Positions 7,995-16,972 of a stretch of DNA of 64,000 bases are shown here, piece by piece. Every line of letters starts with the position of its first letter. Position 1 is the stretch's first letter. The notes below the pieces were generated by a model. The model was not told the DNA's origin, ran no database searches, and saw only the letters and a program-made list of their open reading frames with translations. Position numbers and translations under genes: made by a program. The DNA comes from an uncultured Lachnospiraceae bacterium (GTDB taxonomy: Bacteria; Bacillota; Clostridia; Lachnospirales; Lachnospiraceae), in NCBI GenBank assembly GCA_900316665.1, contig ONDV01000002.1, positions 37,252 through 101,251 on the forward strand. Direction: 5' to 3'.

Positions 7995-9358
7995 TGACTG
8001 ATGCAATTGATTCGGAAAATATAGCAGCGAGACTTCCTGAATCTCCTGACGCCGAGAGGGCAGTGCTTGGTGCCATGCTGATGGATCCCGATGCCATCAG
8101 CGCCGCCGCGTCAATAATCAAGGCTGAAGATTTTTGCAACAAGGGGAACGGCATACTCTTTGAGACCATAGTCGAGTTGAATAATGAAGGTACAAGCGTA
8201 GATGATCTGATTTTGCATGACCGGCTTATAAAAAAAGGCGCACCGGCGGAGATCGCCGACAGGGATCATCTGACCTCGATTGTCGAGTCAGTGCCCATAT
8301 CGACGAATGTCGAGGATTATGCTGCGATAGTAAAGGAAAAGTCGAGGCTCAGACAGATAATTCATCTCTGCCAGGATACGGAGAGTGAATGTTTTAAGCA
8401 GGACGATGATCCGAAGACTATACTCGGTCGTATCGAAAAGCAGATATTTGATATGTCGCAGTCAGGCAGAAAAGGTGAAATCACTCCTATACGCGAGATA
8501 GTCTACAATACGATGCAGACTATTAACAGAGCCGCAATGACTGACGGCAATATAACCGGAATTGCTACGGGTTTTACTGATCTGGATTACAGGCTGTCGG
8601 GTCTTCAGCCTGCAGATATGGTGCTTATAGCGGCGCGTCCTTCTATGGGAAAGACAGCTCTGGCCTTGAACATAGCTGCATACGTTGCATTGCATGAGAA
8701 GCTGCCCGTTGCCATTTTTTCTCTGGAAATGCCGAAAGAGGCACTGGTCAGGAGACTTTTATCCATGGAATCCCATATTGATGCGCAAAATCTCCGTAAT
8801 GGGCATCTCGATGAAAGCGGCTGGGAAGAACTTATGAGAATGGGCGACAGGATTGCCGGATCGGAACTGATCATTGACGATGAGACAGGTCTTACTCCCA
8901 CTATGCTATTAAGCAAATGCAGAAAAATAAAGATGGAGCATGATGACCTCTCGCTTGTAGTGATCGACTACCTTCAGCTTATGCAGGGCGATGGACGGTA
9001 TGATTCAAAACAGCAGGAGATATCGGATATCTCCAGAGCAATAAAGCAGGTGGCCAGGGAAATAAATGCTCCGGTGATTGCTCTTTCACAGCTTTCTAGA
9101 GCGCCTGAACAGCGTCCGGATCACAGACCCATGCTTTCTGATCTTCGTGAATCAGGCGCTATCGAGCAGGATGCTGATGTAGTTATGTTTATTTACAGGG
9201 ATGATTATTATCATCCGGATACTGAGAAGAAGAATATTTCTGAAATCAATATAGCAAAACAGAGAAATGGTCCGGTGGGAGTGGTCAGTTTGGCCTGGCT
9301 GCCGGAATATACAAAATTTGCGAATCTGGAACGTGATCCGCATGAAAAATTCAATTAA
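7994..9358 (+). CDS. dnaB: replicative DNA helicase DnaB
   Basis: Hexameric replicative helicase of 454 residues that unwinds DNA at the fork. The N-terminal DnaB domain (about 15-120) contains DAERAVLGAMLMD. The C-terminal RecA-like domain has Walker A ARPSMGKTALAL (near 214), LEMPKEALVRRL, Walker B LVVIDYLQLM and SDLRESGAIEQDAD. Its length equals the family norm. It is the last gene of the gdpP-rplI-dnaB operon; a strong bidirectional terminator begins immediately after its stop. Confidence 0.96.
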   Translation: MTDAIDSENIAARLPESPDAERAVLGAMLMDPDAISAAASIIKAEDFCNKGNGILFETIVELNNEGTSVDDLILHDRLIKKGAPAEIADRDHLTSIVESVPISTNVEDYAAIVKEKSRLRQIIHLCQDTESECFKQDDDPKTILGRIEKQIFDMSQSGRKGEITPIREIVYNTMQTINRAAMTDGNITGIATGFTDLDYRLSGLQPADMVLIAARPSMGKTALALNIAAYVALHEKLPVAIFSLEMPKEALVRRLLSMESHIDAQNLRNGHLDESGWEELMRMGDRIAGSELIIDDETGLTPTMLLSKCRKIKMEHDDLSLVVIDYLQLMQGDGRYDSKQQEISDISRAIKQVAREINAPVIALSQLSRAPEQRPDHRPMLSDLRESGAIEQDADVVMFIYRDDYYHPDTEKKNISEINIAKQRNGPVGVVSLAWLPEYTKFANLERDPHEKFN

Positions 9359-9388
9359 AAAAGGAACGGGCATTGCCCGTTCCTTTTT
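9359..9388. terminator. bidirectional terminator between dnaB and ferredoxin
   Basis: A perfect stem AAGGAACGGGC/GCCCGTTCCTT with a 3-base loop is flanked by an A run and a T run, so it can stop transcription from both the dnaB side and the convergent ferredoxin gene. Confidence 0.85.
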
Positions 9389-9398
9389 CGCGATTCTA

Positions 9399-9596
<198 letters not shown>

Positions 9597-9611
9597 TTAT
9601 TGGTATAATTG

Positions 9612-9640
9612 ATATTAAGATATAGACAGGATATATACAA
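9612..9640 (-). promoter_or_regulatory. promoter of the ferredoxin gene
   Basis: Minus strand TTGTAT (9640-9635), a 17-base spacer and TAATAT (9617-9612), about 43 bases upstream of the ferredoxin start codon. Confidence 0.5.
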
Positions 9641-9728
9641 GTTTTTTAAAAGAAACATGAATAAAAACGAAAAAACCTGTTAAATTTTTGTGAAATCTGA
9701 AATTGATGTGGGATTATTTGGATCAAGG

Positions 9729-9737
9729 TGTTATACT
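9729..9737 (+). promoter_or_regulatory. extended -10 element before the DUF1858 gene
   Basis: TGTTATACT is a TGn-extended -10 (TATACT 9732-9737), 30 bases upstream of ATG 9768. No good -35 is visible. Confidence 0.4.
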
Positions 9738-9767
9738 TCCAAATATAACTTTTTAAGGAGGCAAATT

Positions 9768-10007
9768 ATGAAGATAGAAGTTAATAAGGATACCAGTATT
9801 GGAGAGCTTGTGACTATAGATCAGGGTGTTGTGCCCATACTTATGGCTGTGGGAATGCACTGCATAGGATGCCCGGCTTCCCAGATGGAGACCATTGAAG
9901 AAGCTGCAATGGTTCATGGCATTGATCCCCAGTCGCTGGTGGATGAGATCAATGATTATCTGAATTCGGAACATTCTGATGAAGACAGCGCGGCTGAAAC
10001 CGTATAA
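9768..10007 (+). CDS. DUF1858 (hybrid-cluster-associated disulfide) domain protein
   Basis: A 79-residue protein of the DUF1858 family, found next to or fused with hybrid-cluster and ScdA-type iron-sulfur repair proteins. The core VPILMAVGMHCIGCPASQME holds the conserved CxxC pair, predicted to be redox-active, and a four-helix pattern. The open frame extends upstream, but TAAGGAGGCAA at 9754-9764 sets the start at ATG 9768. It stands alone with its own promoter-like element and terminator. A role in nitrosative or oxidative stress is family inference only. Confidence 0.85.
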   Translation: MKIEVNKDTSIGELVTIDQGVVPILMAVGMHCIGCPASQMETIEEAAMVHGIDPQSLVDEINDYLNSEHSDEDSAAETV

Positions 10008-10054
10008 GTCATAAATAAGGCATACCGCATTCAAAAAATACTTTCCATGGCAAC

Positions 10055-10085
10055 AAAAACCTTCGCAGGATTTGCGAAGGTTTTT
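10055..10085 (+). terminator. terminator after the DUF1858 gene
   Basis: AAAAACCTTCGCA pairs with TGCGAAGGTTTTT across a 4-5 base loop, and the T run forms part of the stem. It can also act on convergent transcription from mecA. Confidence 0.75.
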
Positions 10086-10091
10086 AATTGA

Positions 10092-10162
10092 TGCAAGCGC
10101 ATTTAAAGTGCAAACTTCGTTTGCGAGCGCTTGCACTTGTAACATCACTTCGTGGTGTTACA
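10092..10162. repeat. modular palindrome pair (outer/inner hairpin plus second hairpin)
   Basis: Two adjacent hairpins lie between DUF1858 and mecA. The first has outer arms TGCAAGCGC (10092-10100) and GCGCTTGCA (10127-10135) around an inner GCAAAC-TTC-GTTTGC, with an ATTTAAAG spacer. The second, TGTAACATCAC-TTC-GTGGTGTTACA (10138-10162), recurs at the window end (63973-63997). The first matches the architecture of elements at 51823-51864 and 52393-52434 but with different arm sequences. It contains no ORF. Confidence 0.75.
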
Positions 10163-10164
10163 TG

Positions 10165-10788
10165 TTATAGAGATGAAAGTGATGAAACGGCCTTGTTTTT
10201 TATTACCGCTACGGGATGTTTGTTCGAACCTCCGGCGTATTGAAAAATGCTTCCGTATTCCGCCAGATGAAAAAGAAGTTTTGATCTGACATCATCTGAA
10301 ATATCGCGGGTCTCCAGGGACATCATGTATTCGTGTGAGTCCGGAATACTGTAGAGTGAGCTCTTTCCACTGAAGAAAGGTGCAATGATCCTGGATGCGC
10401 TGATGGCATCTTTAAGAGTCTTGAACCTGACAAATATAAATCCGGAAGGTGAAAAATGATTTTTTCCGGATGGTTTTATAGCTCTTTCATCCAGTGGAAT
10501 GTATTTTGAAAATCTGGCGAATCTGTTGTCAAGCTCCTCAAGAGAATCAGCAGCACTGATCGTAAACAGTATATCTCCGCCCGGAAGCGGCACGGCTTCC
10601 GTCATAATCGGATTTTCGCTTATGTCAAAATTCAGCTTACGGTATGCAATATCGAGAAGCATGGCTGTAAAGCCTGTCATGAAGCGGCTGCCGTATCTGA
10701 ATTGATCTAATGTGATCTTTTTTTCTTTTAATTCGTCCATTTCTATTAAGAAGCGGACTGAAGTATCGCTTATTTTTTTAAATTTCAA
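10165..10788 (-). CDS. mecA: adaptor protein MecA
   Basis: A 207-residue MecA-like adaptor, which in Bacillus presents substrates such as ComK to the ClpCP protease. The N-terminus KFKKISDTSVRFLIEMDELKE matches the first strand-helix of the family. The C-terminal half has the characteristic FVRFKTLKDAISASRII, SLYSIPDSHEYMMSLE and LAEYGSIFQ segments. The start is TTG at 10788, supported by a well-placed AGGAGAG and by family length. It is monocistronic with no ClpC gene nearby. Similarity is moderate, so MecA family rather than a proven orthologue. Confidence 0.78.
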   Translation of the reverse strand: MKFKKISDTSVRFLIEMDELKEKKITLDQFRYGSRFMTGFTAMLLDIAYRKLNFDISENPIMTEAVPLPGGDILFTISAADSLEELDNRFARFSKYIPLDERAIKPSGKNHFSPSGFIFVRFKTLKDAISASRIIAPFFSGKSSLYSIPDSHEYMMSLETRDISDDVRSKLLFHLAEYGSIFQYAGGSNKHPVAVIKNKAVSSLSSL

Positions 10789-10969
10789 TAGGTCTCTCCT
10801 GATAATATGATGATAAGAGTCACTGGAATTTCGAATGTGGCATGTTAAAGGTTTCTTAAGCTAATATAGATACATTTCAAAATTATAATAGTAAGACCTG
10901 CTTAAGTAAAGAAAATAATTATTAATTTTTGATAAAATCTAAAACCTTTATAAAGAAACTGAAAATCTA

Positions 10970-10999
10970 TTGAAATTGCTTACATACAGATGATATAAC
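10970..10999 (+). promoter_or_regulatory. promoter of the kinase/MinD-like operon
   Basis: TTGAAA (10970-10975), an 18-base spacer and TATAAC (10994-10999), about 40 bases upstream of the kinase gene. The rest of the 250-base interval 10789-11038 is AT-rich, with no gene seen. Confidence 0.5.
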
Positions 11000-11038
11000 A
11001 AATTCAGAATAACCGCAGAATATAGAAAGGAGGTTGAT

Positions 11039-12304
11039 ATGGAGAACGGGATATATGAAACGGTAAAAGTCCTGAAGAAAACAGTTGACGTGGAAGTGTC
11101 ACTCGTCCGGCACGTACAGCTCGACAGGCTGAGGATAAGAAAGAAAATCCGGATAGGAAATGACATCCAGGGTCAGAAGGAAGCATATATTCTCAGAGAT
11201 CTTGATCATCCGGGGATTCCTGTTCTCTATGATCTGACGGTTCATGAGGGAATAATGGAGCTGATCGAGGAATATGCCGAGGGGGAGAGTCTGTCAGACT
11301 TTCTTCTCTCACATGTTATGACGGAAAGAGAAATAGTAGATATAGCATATAAAGTAGCAAAGATACTGGCATATCTTCACGGACACGGCATATCGCACAG
11401 GGATCTGAAGCCGGAGCACATAATCATACGCGGGAAGAGTGTAAAACTAATTGATTACGGTATATCAGGCCTGGCGGATGATAAAACGAAATGCAGGTTT
11501 GGAACAGGCAGATATATGCCGGCTGATGGAAGTGTTTCTGATGGTAAGGCGGCAGATATTTTTTCCTTTGCAATCATAATCGAGGAGATGGTAAATGCTT
11601 CACATTGCAGCATGTCATATTCTTTGAGGAGGATCATAAGGAAGGGAAAGAATAGAGAGTCAGGCGGACGCTACAGGTCTTTTGATGAGATCCTGCCTGA
11701 TTTATTACGCTGCAGCAGGAGAAATGATCTTTCTCTTCCACGAGAACTTCCGTCTTCCATTGCCGTTGCCGGTTTTCAAAGGGGCTGTGGCTGTACTCAC
11801 ATAGCAATTTCCCTCACGATACTTTTCAGGCACGCGGGACAGGATGCCTGGTACGACGGTCTTCAGAAAGGCAATCTGGAGAATATACTGATGACTGACG
11901 AAGCGTTCGAAGAAAGACAGGGGATCATATACCACGAATTGTTTGAAGGCATGGAAGATTACGGCTCCAGCGCCGAAAAACAGATACCTCCTGACGGAAT
12001 CAGAATAATCGACCGCGGAGACGGATATTCGGGAGGGGATGCCGAACTGGATATTTATGTTATCTCAGGCAGCCTCTGGAAGATGAGACGTACACCGGCA
12101 GATGCCGGGCTGCCTGATATGTTTATGGTGAATCCATGGAATCGCCATGCTGCACGTAAATTAATTGAAGAATATCCGGATATTCCTGTTATGGGATTTC
12201 CGGCTGACGGAGATGCGTTTTCCATAACAGAGGAGAAGAAAGTATTTTTCAGATCATTTCTAAAAATTGTAAAAAAAGACATCTCATCAGTGATGAGAGG
12301 ATGA
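11039..12304 (+). CDS. Ser/Thr protein kinase fused to a degenerate MinD/CpaE-like domain
   Basis: A 421-residue protein. Residues about 15-230 are a eukaryotic-type Ser/Thr kinase with candidate ATP-anchoring Lys35/36, helix-C Glu48, catalytic HRDLKPEH (120-127) and a DYG magnesium loop (139-141) in place of DFG. His127 replaces the usual metal-binding Asn. Residues from about 240 begin AVAGFQRGCGCTHIAISL. This resembles the start of a MinD/CpaE ATPase domain but has lost the GKT of the P-loop. No membrane helix or PASTA domain is present, so it is cytosolic. Its stop overlaps the next gene (ATGA). The combination suggests signalling linked to a CpaE/TadZ-like positioning protein; substrates are unknown. 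Confidence 0.75.
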   Translation: MENGIYETVKVLKKTVDVEVSLVRHVQLDRLRIRKKIRIGNDIQGQKEAYILRDLDHPGIPVLYDLTVHEGIMELIEEYAEGESLSDFLLSHVMTEREIVDIAYKVAKILAYLHGHGISHRDLKPEHIIIRGKSVKLIDYGISGLADDKTKCRFGTGRYMPADGSVSDGKAADIFSFAIIIEEMVNASHCSMSYSLRRIIRKGKNRESGGRYRSFDEILPDLLRCSRRNDLSLPRELPSSIAVAGFQRGCGCTHIAISLTILFRHAGQDAWYDGLQKGNLENILMTDEAFEERQGIIYHELFEGMEDYGSSAEKQIPPDGIRIIDRGDGYSGGDAELDIYVISGSLWKMRRTPADAGLPDMFMVNPWNRHAARKLIEEYPDIPVMGFPADGDAFSITEEKKVFFRSFLKIVKKDISSVMRG

Positions 12305-12969
12305 GAGTGTATATTCTGGGTGCATCCGGAGAAAGCTGTATATCGATGGCTCTTTCTTTTTCTTATTATTTTTCGGAGGTTCAGAGAAAGAAGACATGTC
12401 TTATAGAATTCTGTCCGGACAGGAAAAAGAGCGTCATGGATGTCCTCTTGACTGACCGGATATCAGTCAATCGTGAAACGATAGGATTTATAAAAAATGG
12501 AGTTAAGATATATCCGGGAATTGACATTGAAGAGACAGTAAGGATCGCGGAATCGGGATTTGAACGAAGCGTGATCCTAATGGAATGTGTTTCCAAAGAA
12601 ATAATTTCATCTGCAGAAAGAGGAAATCTGAAGATCATTGTCGGAAGTCTGAGGAGCTGGAAGAAAAAAGAATTTTTCGAATTCATCAGAGAATGGAGAT
12701 ACAAAAATGAAATGCTCAGGGGCTTTAGATGCTTTGCGGCGAACAGCAATGAGCTGGAGAGAGATGAATTCGAAAGAAAGACCGGTCTTGCAATATATAA
12801 TTATCCGGAGATAAATCCTGACTGCATGATGGATAGTGACCGTTTGTGGCTCAGAGATACACTGAAGAAGGAGGCGGGGACAAAAAATAAGTGTAGAGGG
12901 TTGAAGAAGAATGTAAGAACAGGAAACAAAAGGACAAGAATAAAAACAGATAGAAGGATAAAAAAATAA
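12301..12969 (+). CDS. degenerate MinD/CpaE-like protein with basic tail
   Basis: A 222-residue protein translationally coupled to the kinase. The start MRVYILGASGESCISMALSF and the following KKTCLIEFCPDRKKSVMDVL follow the beta-strand, loop, helix, beta-strand order of MinD/CpaE ATPases. The P-loop, however, is GASGESCIS rather than GxGKT. The last 30 residues are strikingly rich in Lys and Arg and could contact nucleic acid or membrane phospholipid. I do not recognise a named family. A terminator follows at 12994. Confidence 0.55.
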   Translation: MRVYILGASGESCISMALSFSYYFSEVQRKKTCLIEFCPDRKKSVMDVLLTDRISVNRETIGFIKNGVKIYPGIDIEETVRIAESGFERSVILMECVSKEIISSAERGNLKIIVGSLRSWKKKEFFEFIREWRYKNEMLRGFRCFAANSNELERDEFERKTGLAIYNYPEINPDCMMDSDRLWLRDTLKKEAGTKNKCRGLKKNVRTGNKRTRIKTDRRIKK

Positions 12970-12993
12970 CAGGATAAGCCTGCTGCCATATGC

Positions 12994-13037
12994 GCGGCAA
13001 TGTCTCGGTCAAAAAAGAGATGTTGCTGCGTCTTTTT
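12994..13037 (+). terminator. terminator after the kinase operon
   Basis: GCGGCAATGTCTC (12994-13006) pairs imperfectly, including G-T pairs, with GAGATGTTGCTGC (13017-13029). It is followed by GTCTTTTTGTTTT. Confidence 0.65.
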
Positions 13038-13062
13038 GTTTTCGGCAGGGAGAGACTCTTTA

Positions 13063-13071
13063 TGTTATAAT
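13063..13071 (+). promoter_or_regulatory. extended -10 promoter before the GH18 gene
   Basis: TGTTATAAT is a perfect extended -10, with TATAAT at 13066-13071, about 105 bases before the start codon. The next genes are closely packed through atpC, so this may be a major promoter for the whole stretch. Confidence 0.5.
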
Positions 13072-13181
13072 GAATTACAAAAATGATATGAGTGACCGGA
13101 GTATCTTTAACCGCTCATTTATGACATAGCAATCATAAATATAGATAGAATATAATTCTGAAAGGATATTCAGCAAAAATA

Positions 13182-14906
13182 ATGGCAGAAGATGAGATAG
13201 GGAAAGATCAGAAATCAATAAAAGGGAAAAACGGGGTATTAATACTGACTATAACTGTCTTTATTATTACAGTCATGTTTTCAATAATTCTTGTAAAGAA
13301 GTATGCACCGTCAAAGGAGAAGATGCCGCTTAATGATTATTTTGGCGTGAAGGGAAAGGGATGTGCTGTGGTCCTGAACGGAAAGCTGATGAAGCCATAC
13401 TATGCAATTGTTTCTTCGGACAGAGTCTATCTTTCTCTTGATTTCATAAAGTCGAATCTTGATGACGGATATGTATATGACAGCGATGACAAGATCTTAA
13501 GATATGCGACTGACAGGCAGATCATATCCGTTGCCGCAGGCGATGATCATTATTATTCCGATAAGGAATATAAGAAGGCGGAAGCTGAAATATTGGTTGA
13601 AGCTGATGGGGAAGCGTATCTTGACCTTGAGTGGATAAAAAAGTATACGGATTTTGAAAGTTATGTGAAGAAGGATCCGAGCCGTGTCATTTTAAGCACT
13701 GCGGGATGGAAATATAAGACGGCAGCAGTAAAGAGTGATACATATCTCAGGCGGCACGGCGGCGTCAAGAGCCCTATACTTGGAACCGTAAAGAAGGGTG
13801 AAAAGGTAATTATTCTGGAAAATTACGGGAAATGGAAGTTCGTGCAGTCTGAAGATGGAATTCAGGGATGCCTTATGTCAAAGACACTTGAACCATCGAA
13901 GACAGTGACAGTAAAAAAGAGTCTTCCGAAGAGAAAATACAGCCATACTAAATTCAAGGGGAAGGTATGTCTCCTCTGGCATCAGCTGACAAATGCAAAT
14001 GCGAACAGCTCAATTGATAAGGTGCTGTCGACCAGAGGACCAGTAAATGTTATATCGCCGACATGGTATTCGCTTTCAGACAATAATGGGAATATCTCGG
14101 ATATATCTGATACAGCTTATGTGAATAAATGCCACAGCGTCGGAGTCCAGGTATGGGGACTGGTTTCGAATTTTGGAAAAGACGATGTGGATTCGACATT
14201 AGTATTGAATTCTACAACTAAGAGAGATGCCCTGATAGGAAATATTCTCGCTGCTGCGATAAAAAGTGATCTGGATGGGATCAATATTGATTTTGAGTCT
14301 CTTTCTAAAAACGCACAGGACGGATATATAGAATTTATACGTGAACTTGCTCTTAAGTGCAGAAAGAATGATATTATTCTTTCTGTGGATAATTATAAGC
14401 CAACTGGCTATACACAGTTTTATAACAGAAAGGTACAGGCTGATTATGCTGATTATGTAGTGCTGATGGCTTATGATGAACATTACAGCGGAAGCAAAAA
14501 GGCAGGTTCGAATTCCTCTATAAGCTTTGTAAAGACAGGAATAAGTGATACCTTAAAAGAAGTGCCGAAAGACGAACTTATACTGGCGCTGCCTTTCTAT
14601 ACAAGAGTCTTTACGGTAAACAGTTCAAACGCAGTCGTGTCTTCGAAGGCGCTTGGGATGAAAGCGGCATCTGATCTGGTCGAAAGCTGGGGAACCGAAA
14701 AGACCTGGGATGAGAAGAAGGGTCAGTATTTTGCGTCTGTAGAAAACAGTGACGGAACAAAGAGTGAAGTATGGCTTGAAGATGCCAGGAGTCTCGGACT
14801 AAAGCTTGACGAGATGAAGGAAAACAAGCTGGCAGGAGCGGCTTTCTGGAAATCAGGATTTGAGACCTCTGACATATGGGATACCGTAACTCCTTATTTT
14901 AATTGA
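13182..14906 (+). CDS. membrane-anchored GH18 glycosidase with SH3 domain
   Basis: A 574-residue extracellular enzyme anchored by one N-terminal helix (about 20-41). Residues about 55-170 resemble copper-amine-oxidase-N-like modules (VVLNGKLMKPYYAIVSSDRV). Residues about 183-240 form an SH3_3 wall-binding domain (YLRRHGGVKSPILGTVKKGE), and about 260-574 form a GH18 domain. The catalytic motif is LDGINIDFE near residue 365, with Glu as proton donor, and YVVLMAYDEHY is also typical. This layout matches YaaH/YdhD-like peptidoglycan or spore-cortex N-acetylglucosaminidases. The cleavage target, wall glycan, is inferred from the family. Confidence 0.85.
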   Translation: MAEDEIGKDQKSIKGKNGVLILTITVFIITVMFSIILVKKYAPSKEKMPLNDYFGVKGKGCAVVLNGKLMKPYYAIVSSDRVYLSLDFIKSNLDDGYVYDSDDKILRYATDRQIISVAAGDDHYYSDKEYKKAEAEILVEADGEAYLDLEWIKKYTDFESYVKKDPSRVILSTAGWKYKTAAVKSDTYLRRHGGVKSPILGTVKKGEKVIILENYGKWKFVQSEDGIQGCLMSKTLEPSKTVTVKKSLPKRKYSHTKFKGKVCLLWHQLTNANANSSIDKVLSTRGPVNVISPTWYSLSDNNGNISDISDTAYVNKCHSVGVQVWGLVSNFGKDDVDSTLVLNSTTKRDALIGNILAAAIKSDLDGINIDFESLSKNAQDGYIEFIRELALKCRKNDIILSVDNYKPTGYTQFYNRKVQADYADYVVLMAYDEHYSGSKKAGSNSSISFVKTGISDTLKEVPKDELILALPFYTRVFTVNSSNAVVSSKALGMKAASDLVESWGTEKTWDEKKGQYFASVENSDGTKSEVWLEDARSLGLKLDEMKENKLAGAAFWKSGFETSDIWDTVTPYFN

Positions 14907-14920
14907 GAAGAAGTGTTTTT

Positions 14921-16453
14921 ATGGTCACAAAAATAATAAAAATCGATCCGGACAATCCGGACAAAGAGGCTCTGAAAGAAGCATGTGAAATATTAAAAAG
15001 CGGAGGTCTGGTTGCCTTTCCTACAGAGACTGTATACGGTCTCGGAGGTGATGCCAAAAACAGATATGCGTCAGAGAAGATTTATGCCGCAAAAGGAAGA
15101 CCATCTGATAATCCCCTGATCGTGCATATACATGATTTCAGCGAACTTGAAGAAATAGCGGCTAATGTTCCTGACAGTGCGAGAAAGCTGGCAGACCGTT
15201 TCTGGCCAGGTCCCTTGACCATGATTCTTCCGAAGAATAATGTGATCCCATTGGAAACTACAGGCGGGCTTGATACCGTCGCAGTGAGAATGCCAAGCCA
15301 TCCTGTGGCCAGGGCGCTTCTGACTCTATCAAATGTAATGGTTGCGGCTCCGTCAGCGAACACTTCAGGCAGACCCAGCCCCACGCTTGCTGAGCATGTG
15401 GAAGAAGATCTGTCAGGCAAGATCGACTGCATAATTGACGGCGGTCCTGTGAATATAGGCCTGGAATCAACCATCGTCGATCTGTCATCACCCGTGCCTA
15501 CAATTTTAAGACCCGGATATATCAATAAGGCTATGCTTGAAGAAGTGCTTGGAGAGGTGAATATAGATCCCGGTATCCTGGATTCAAACGCAAATAAGAA
15601 TATCAGACCGAAAGCACCTGGAATGCGCTACAGGCACTATGCTCCCAAAGGCGACCTTACAGTTGTGGAGGGAGATGAATCTGTCGTAATAAAAAAAATA
15701 AACGACCTTGTCGAAAAAGATAAAAAAGACGGCAAAAAGACCGGTGTAATAGCGACGGTTGAGACAAAGGACATGTATCATTGTGATAATGTCCTTGTGG
15801 CAGGCGACAGGAATGACGAATATACGATTGCGCATAATCTCTATGATGTCCTGAGAAAATTCGATGAACTTGGTACCGAGAAGATGTATTCGGAGAGCTT
15901 TGAAACGCCGAAAATCGGCATGGCCATTATGAACAGATTATTGAAGGCTGCCGGTCACAGGGTAATTCATGCAGAAGATAATAAAAGTGTATTAAGGTTG
16001 CAGGATTTCAGGAGAGTCATATTTGCTGCCGGGAACGGAATATGCCGCGCTCCGATGGCTGCCGGAATTCTTATTAAGCTTTTACCTGAGAATTCTCCCG
16101 TGGAGGTTCTGTCGAGAGGACTGGTGGTACCGTTTCCCGAACCTCTCAATCAGAAGTCGGAAGCTGTGATGGCAAGCAACGGAATTTCTTTTGAAGGCTT
16201 TGAATCAAGAGAGCTTCTTAATGAGGAAATTACTGATAAAACCATAGTGATAACGATGGACGAGAAACAGAGAAAATTTATTCTCGACAAGTATCCGTCA
16301 GCAAATGAGAATAATACAAGAGTTCTGGCTCAAATGGCCGGAGAGGAGCTTGAGACCATGGATCCATACGGTGGTTCGCTCGCAAAGTACGGGCTCTGCT
16401 TCGAGGCTATGAAGACTTCGCTTCAAAAGGTTCTTTCGTCCGGAGAAGAATGA
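14921..16453 (+). CDS. threonylcarbamoyl-AMP synthase (Sua5) fused to LMW-phosphatase-like domain
   Basis: A 510-residue fusion. Residues 1 to about 205 are the YrdC/Sua5 core, which makes threonylcarbamoyl-AMP for tRNA t6A37 (AFPTETVYGLGGDA, KGRPSDNPLIVHI, APSANTSGRPSPT). About 215-335 is the Sua5 C-domain beginning RPKAPGMRYRHYAP. About 360-510 resembles low-molecular-weight protein phosphatases and arsenate reductases. There the CxGNxCRS active loop reads AAGNGICRAP, lacking the nucleophilic Cys, so this part is probably inactive. The later MDPYGGS keeps the Asp-Pro loop. The start is ATG 14921 with GAGAAGAAG upstream; an upstream in-frame TTG at 14903 overlaps the previous stop. Confidence 0.88.
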   Translation: MVTKIIKIDPDNPDKEALKEACEILKSGGLVAFPTETVYGLGGDAKNRYASEKIYAAKGRPSDNPLIVHIHDFSELEEIAANVPDSARKLADRFWPGPLTMILPKNNVIPLETTGGLDTVAVRMPSHPVARALLTLSNVMVAAPSANTSGRPSPTLAEHVEEDLSGKIDCIIDGGPVNIGLESTIVDLSSPVPTILRPGYINKAMLEEVLGEVNIDPGILDSNANKNIRPKAPGMRYRHYAPKGDLTVVEGDESVVIKKINDLVEKDKKDGKKTGVIATVETKDMYHCDNVLVAGDRNDEYTIAHNLYDVLRKFDELGTEKMYSESFETPKIGMAIMNRLLKAAGHRVIHAEDNKSVLRLQDFRRVIFAAGNGICRAPMAAGILIKLLPENSPVEVLSRGLVVPFPEPLNQKSEAVMASNGISFEGFESRELLNEEITDKTIVITMDEKQRKFILDKYPSANENNTRVLAQMAGEELETMDPYGGSLAKYGLCFEAMKTSLQKVLSSGEE

Positions 16454-16462
16454 GGAGGTTGA

Positions 16463-16951
16463 ATGGTGAGCGACAAGCGCAGGGATTATATCTCTTGGGA
16501 TGAATATTTTATGGGCGTTGCTTTTCTGTCGGGAATGCGATCAAAAGATCCGCATACTCAGGTAGGCGCATGCATAGTCAGTCAGGATAACAAAATTCTG
16601 TCTATGGGATACAATGGTTTTCCAAATGGCTGCTCTGATGATGAATTTCCGTGGAAGAGAGAGGGCGAGCCGCTGGAGAATAAATATTTTTACACTACTC
16701 ACAGCGAGCTTAACGCCATATTAAATTACAGAGGAGGGTCTCTTGAAGGCTCAAAGCTTTATGTGTCGCTTTTTCCATGCAACGAATGCGCCAAGGCCAT
16801 TATCCAGGCAGGAATAAAGGAAATAATTTATGACTCGGATAAATACGAGCATACTCCTTCTGTGATTGCGTCAAAGAGAATGCTGAGGGCTGCCGGCGTT
16901 AAATTCAGAAAATATGAGAGAACCGGCAGAGAGTTAAAAATCAGCTTGTAA
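16463..16951 (+). CDS. deoxycytidylate (dCMP) deaminase
   Basis: A 162-residue zinc enzyme converting dCMP to dUMP for dTMP synthesis. The HSELNAI motif supplies His and the catalytic Glu, and PCNECAK supplies the two Cys zinc ligands. The start YISWDEYFMGVAFLSGMRSK and QVGACIVSQDNKILSMGYNG are typical of the dCMP/ComEB branch rather than cytidine deaminase. HSE instead of HAE is a tolerated variation. A GAGGAGG site precedes ATG 16463. It lies 9 bases after the Sua5 fusion and 21 before atpZ, suggesting a shared transcript. Confidence 0.9.
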   Translation: MVSDKRRDYISWDEYFMGVAFLSGMRSKDPHTQVGACIVSQDNKILSMGYNGFPNGCSDDEFPWKREGEPLENKYFYTTHSELNAILNYRGGSLEGSKLYVSLFPCNECAKAIIQAGIKEIIYDSDKYEHTPSVIASKRMLRAAGVKFRKYERTGRELKISL

Positions 16952-16972
16952 TTTCGGGAGGATTGCTGTATC

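Noticed and set aside
16011..16050. Frameshift explaining the missing phosphatase Cys
   Set aside because: The frame is continuous and homologous on both sides of the loop, so substitution is the simpler reading.
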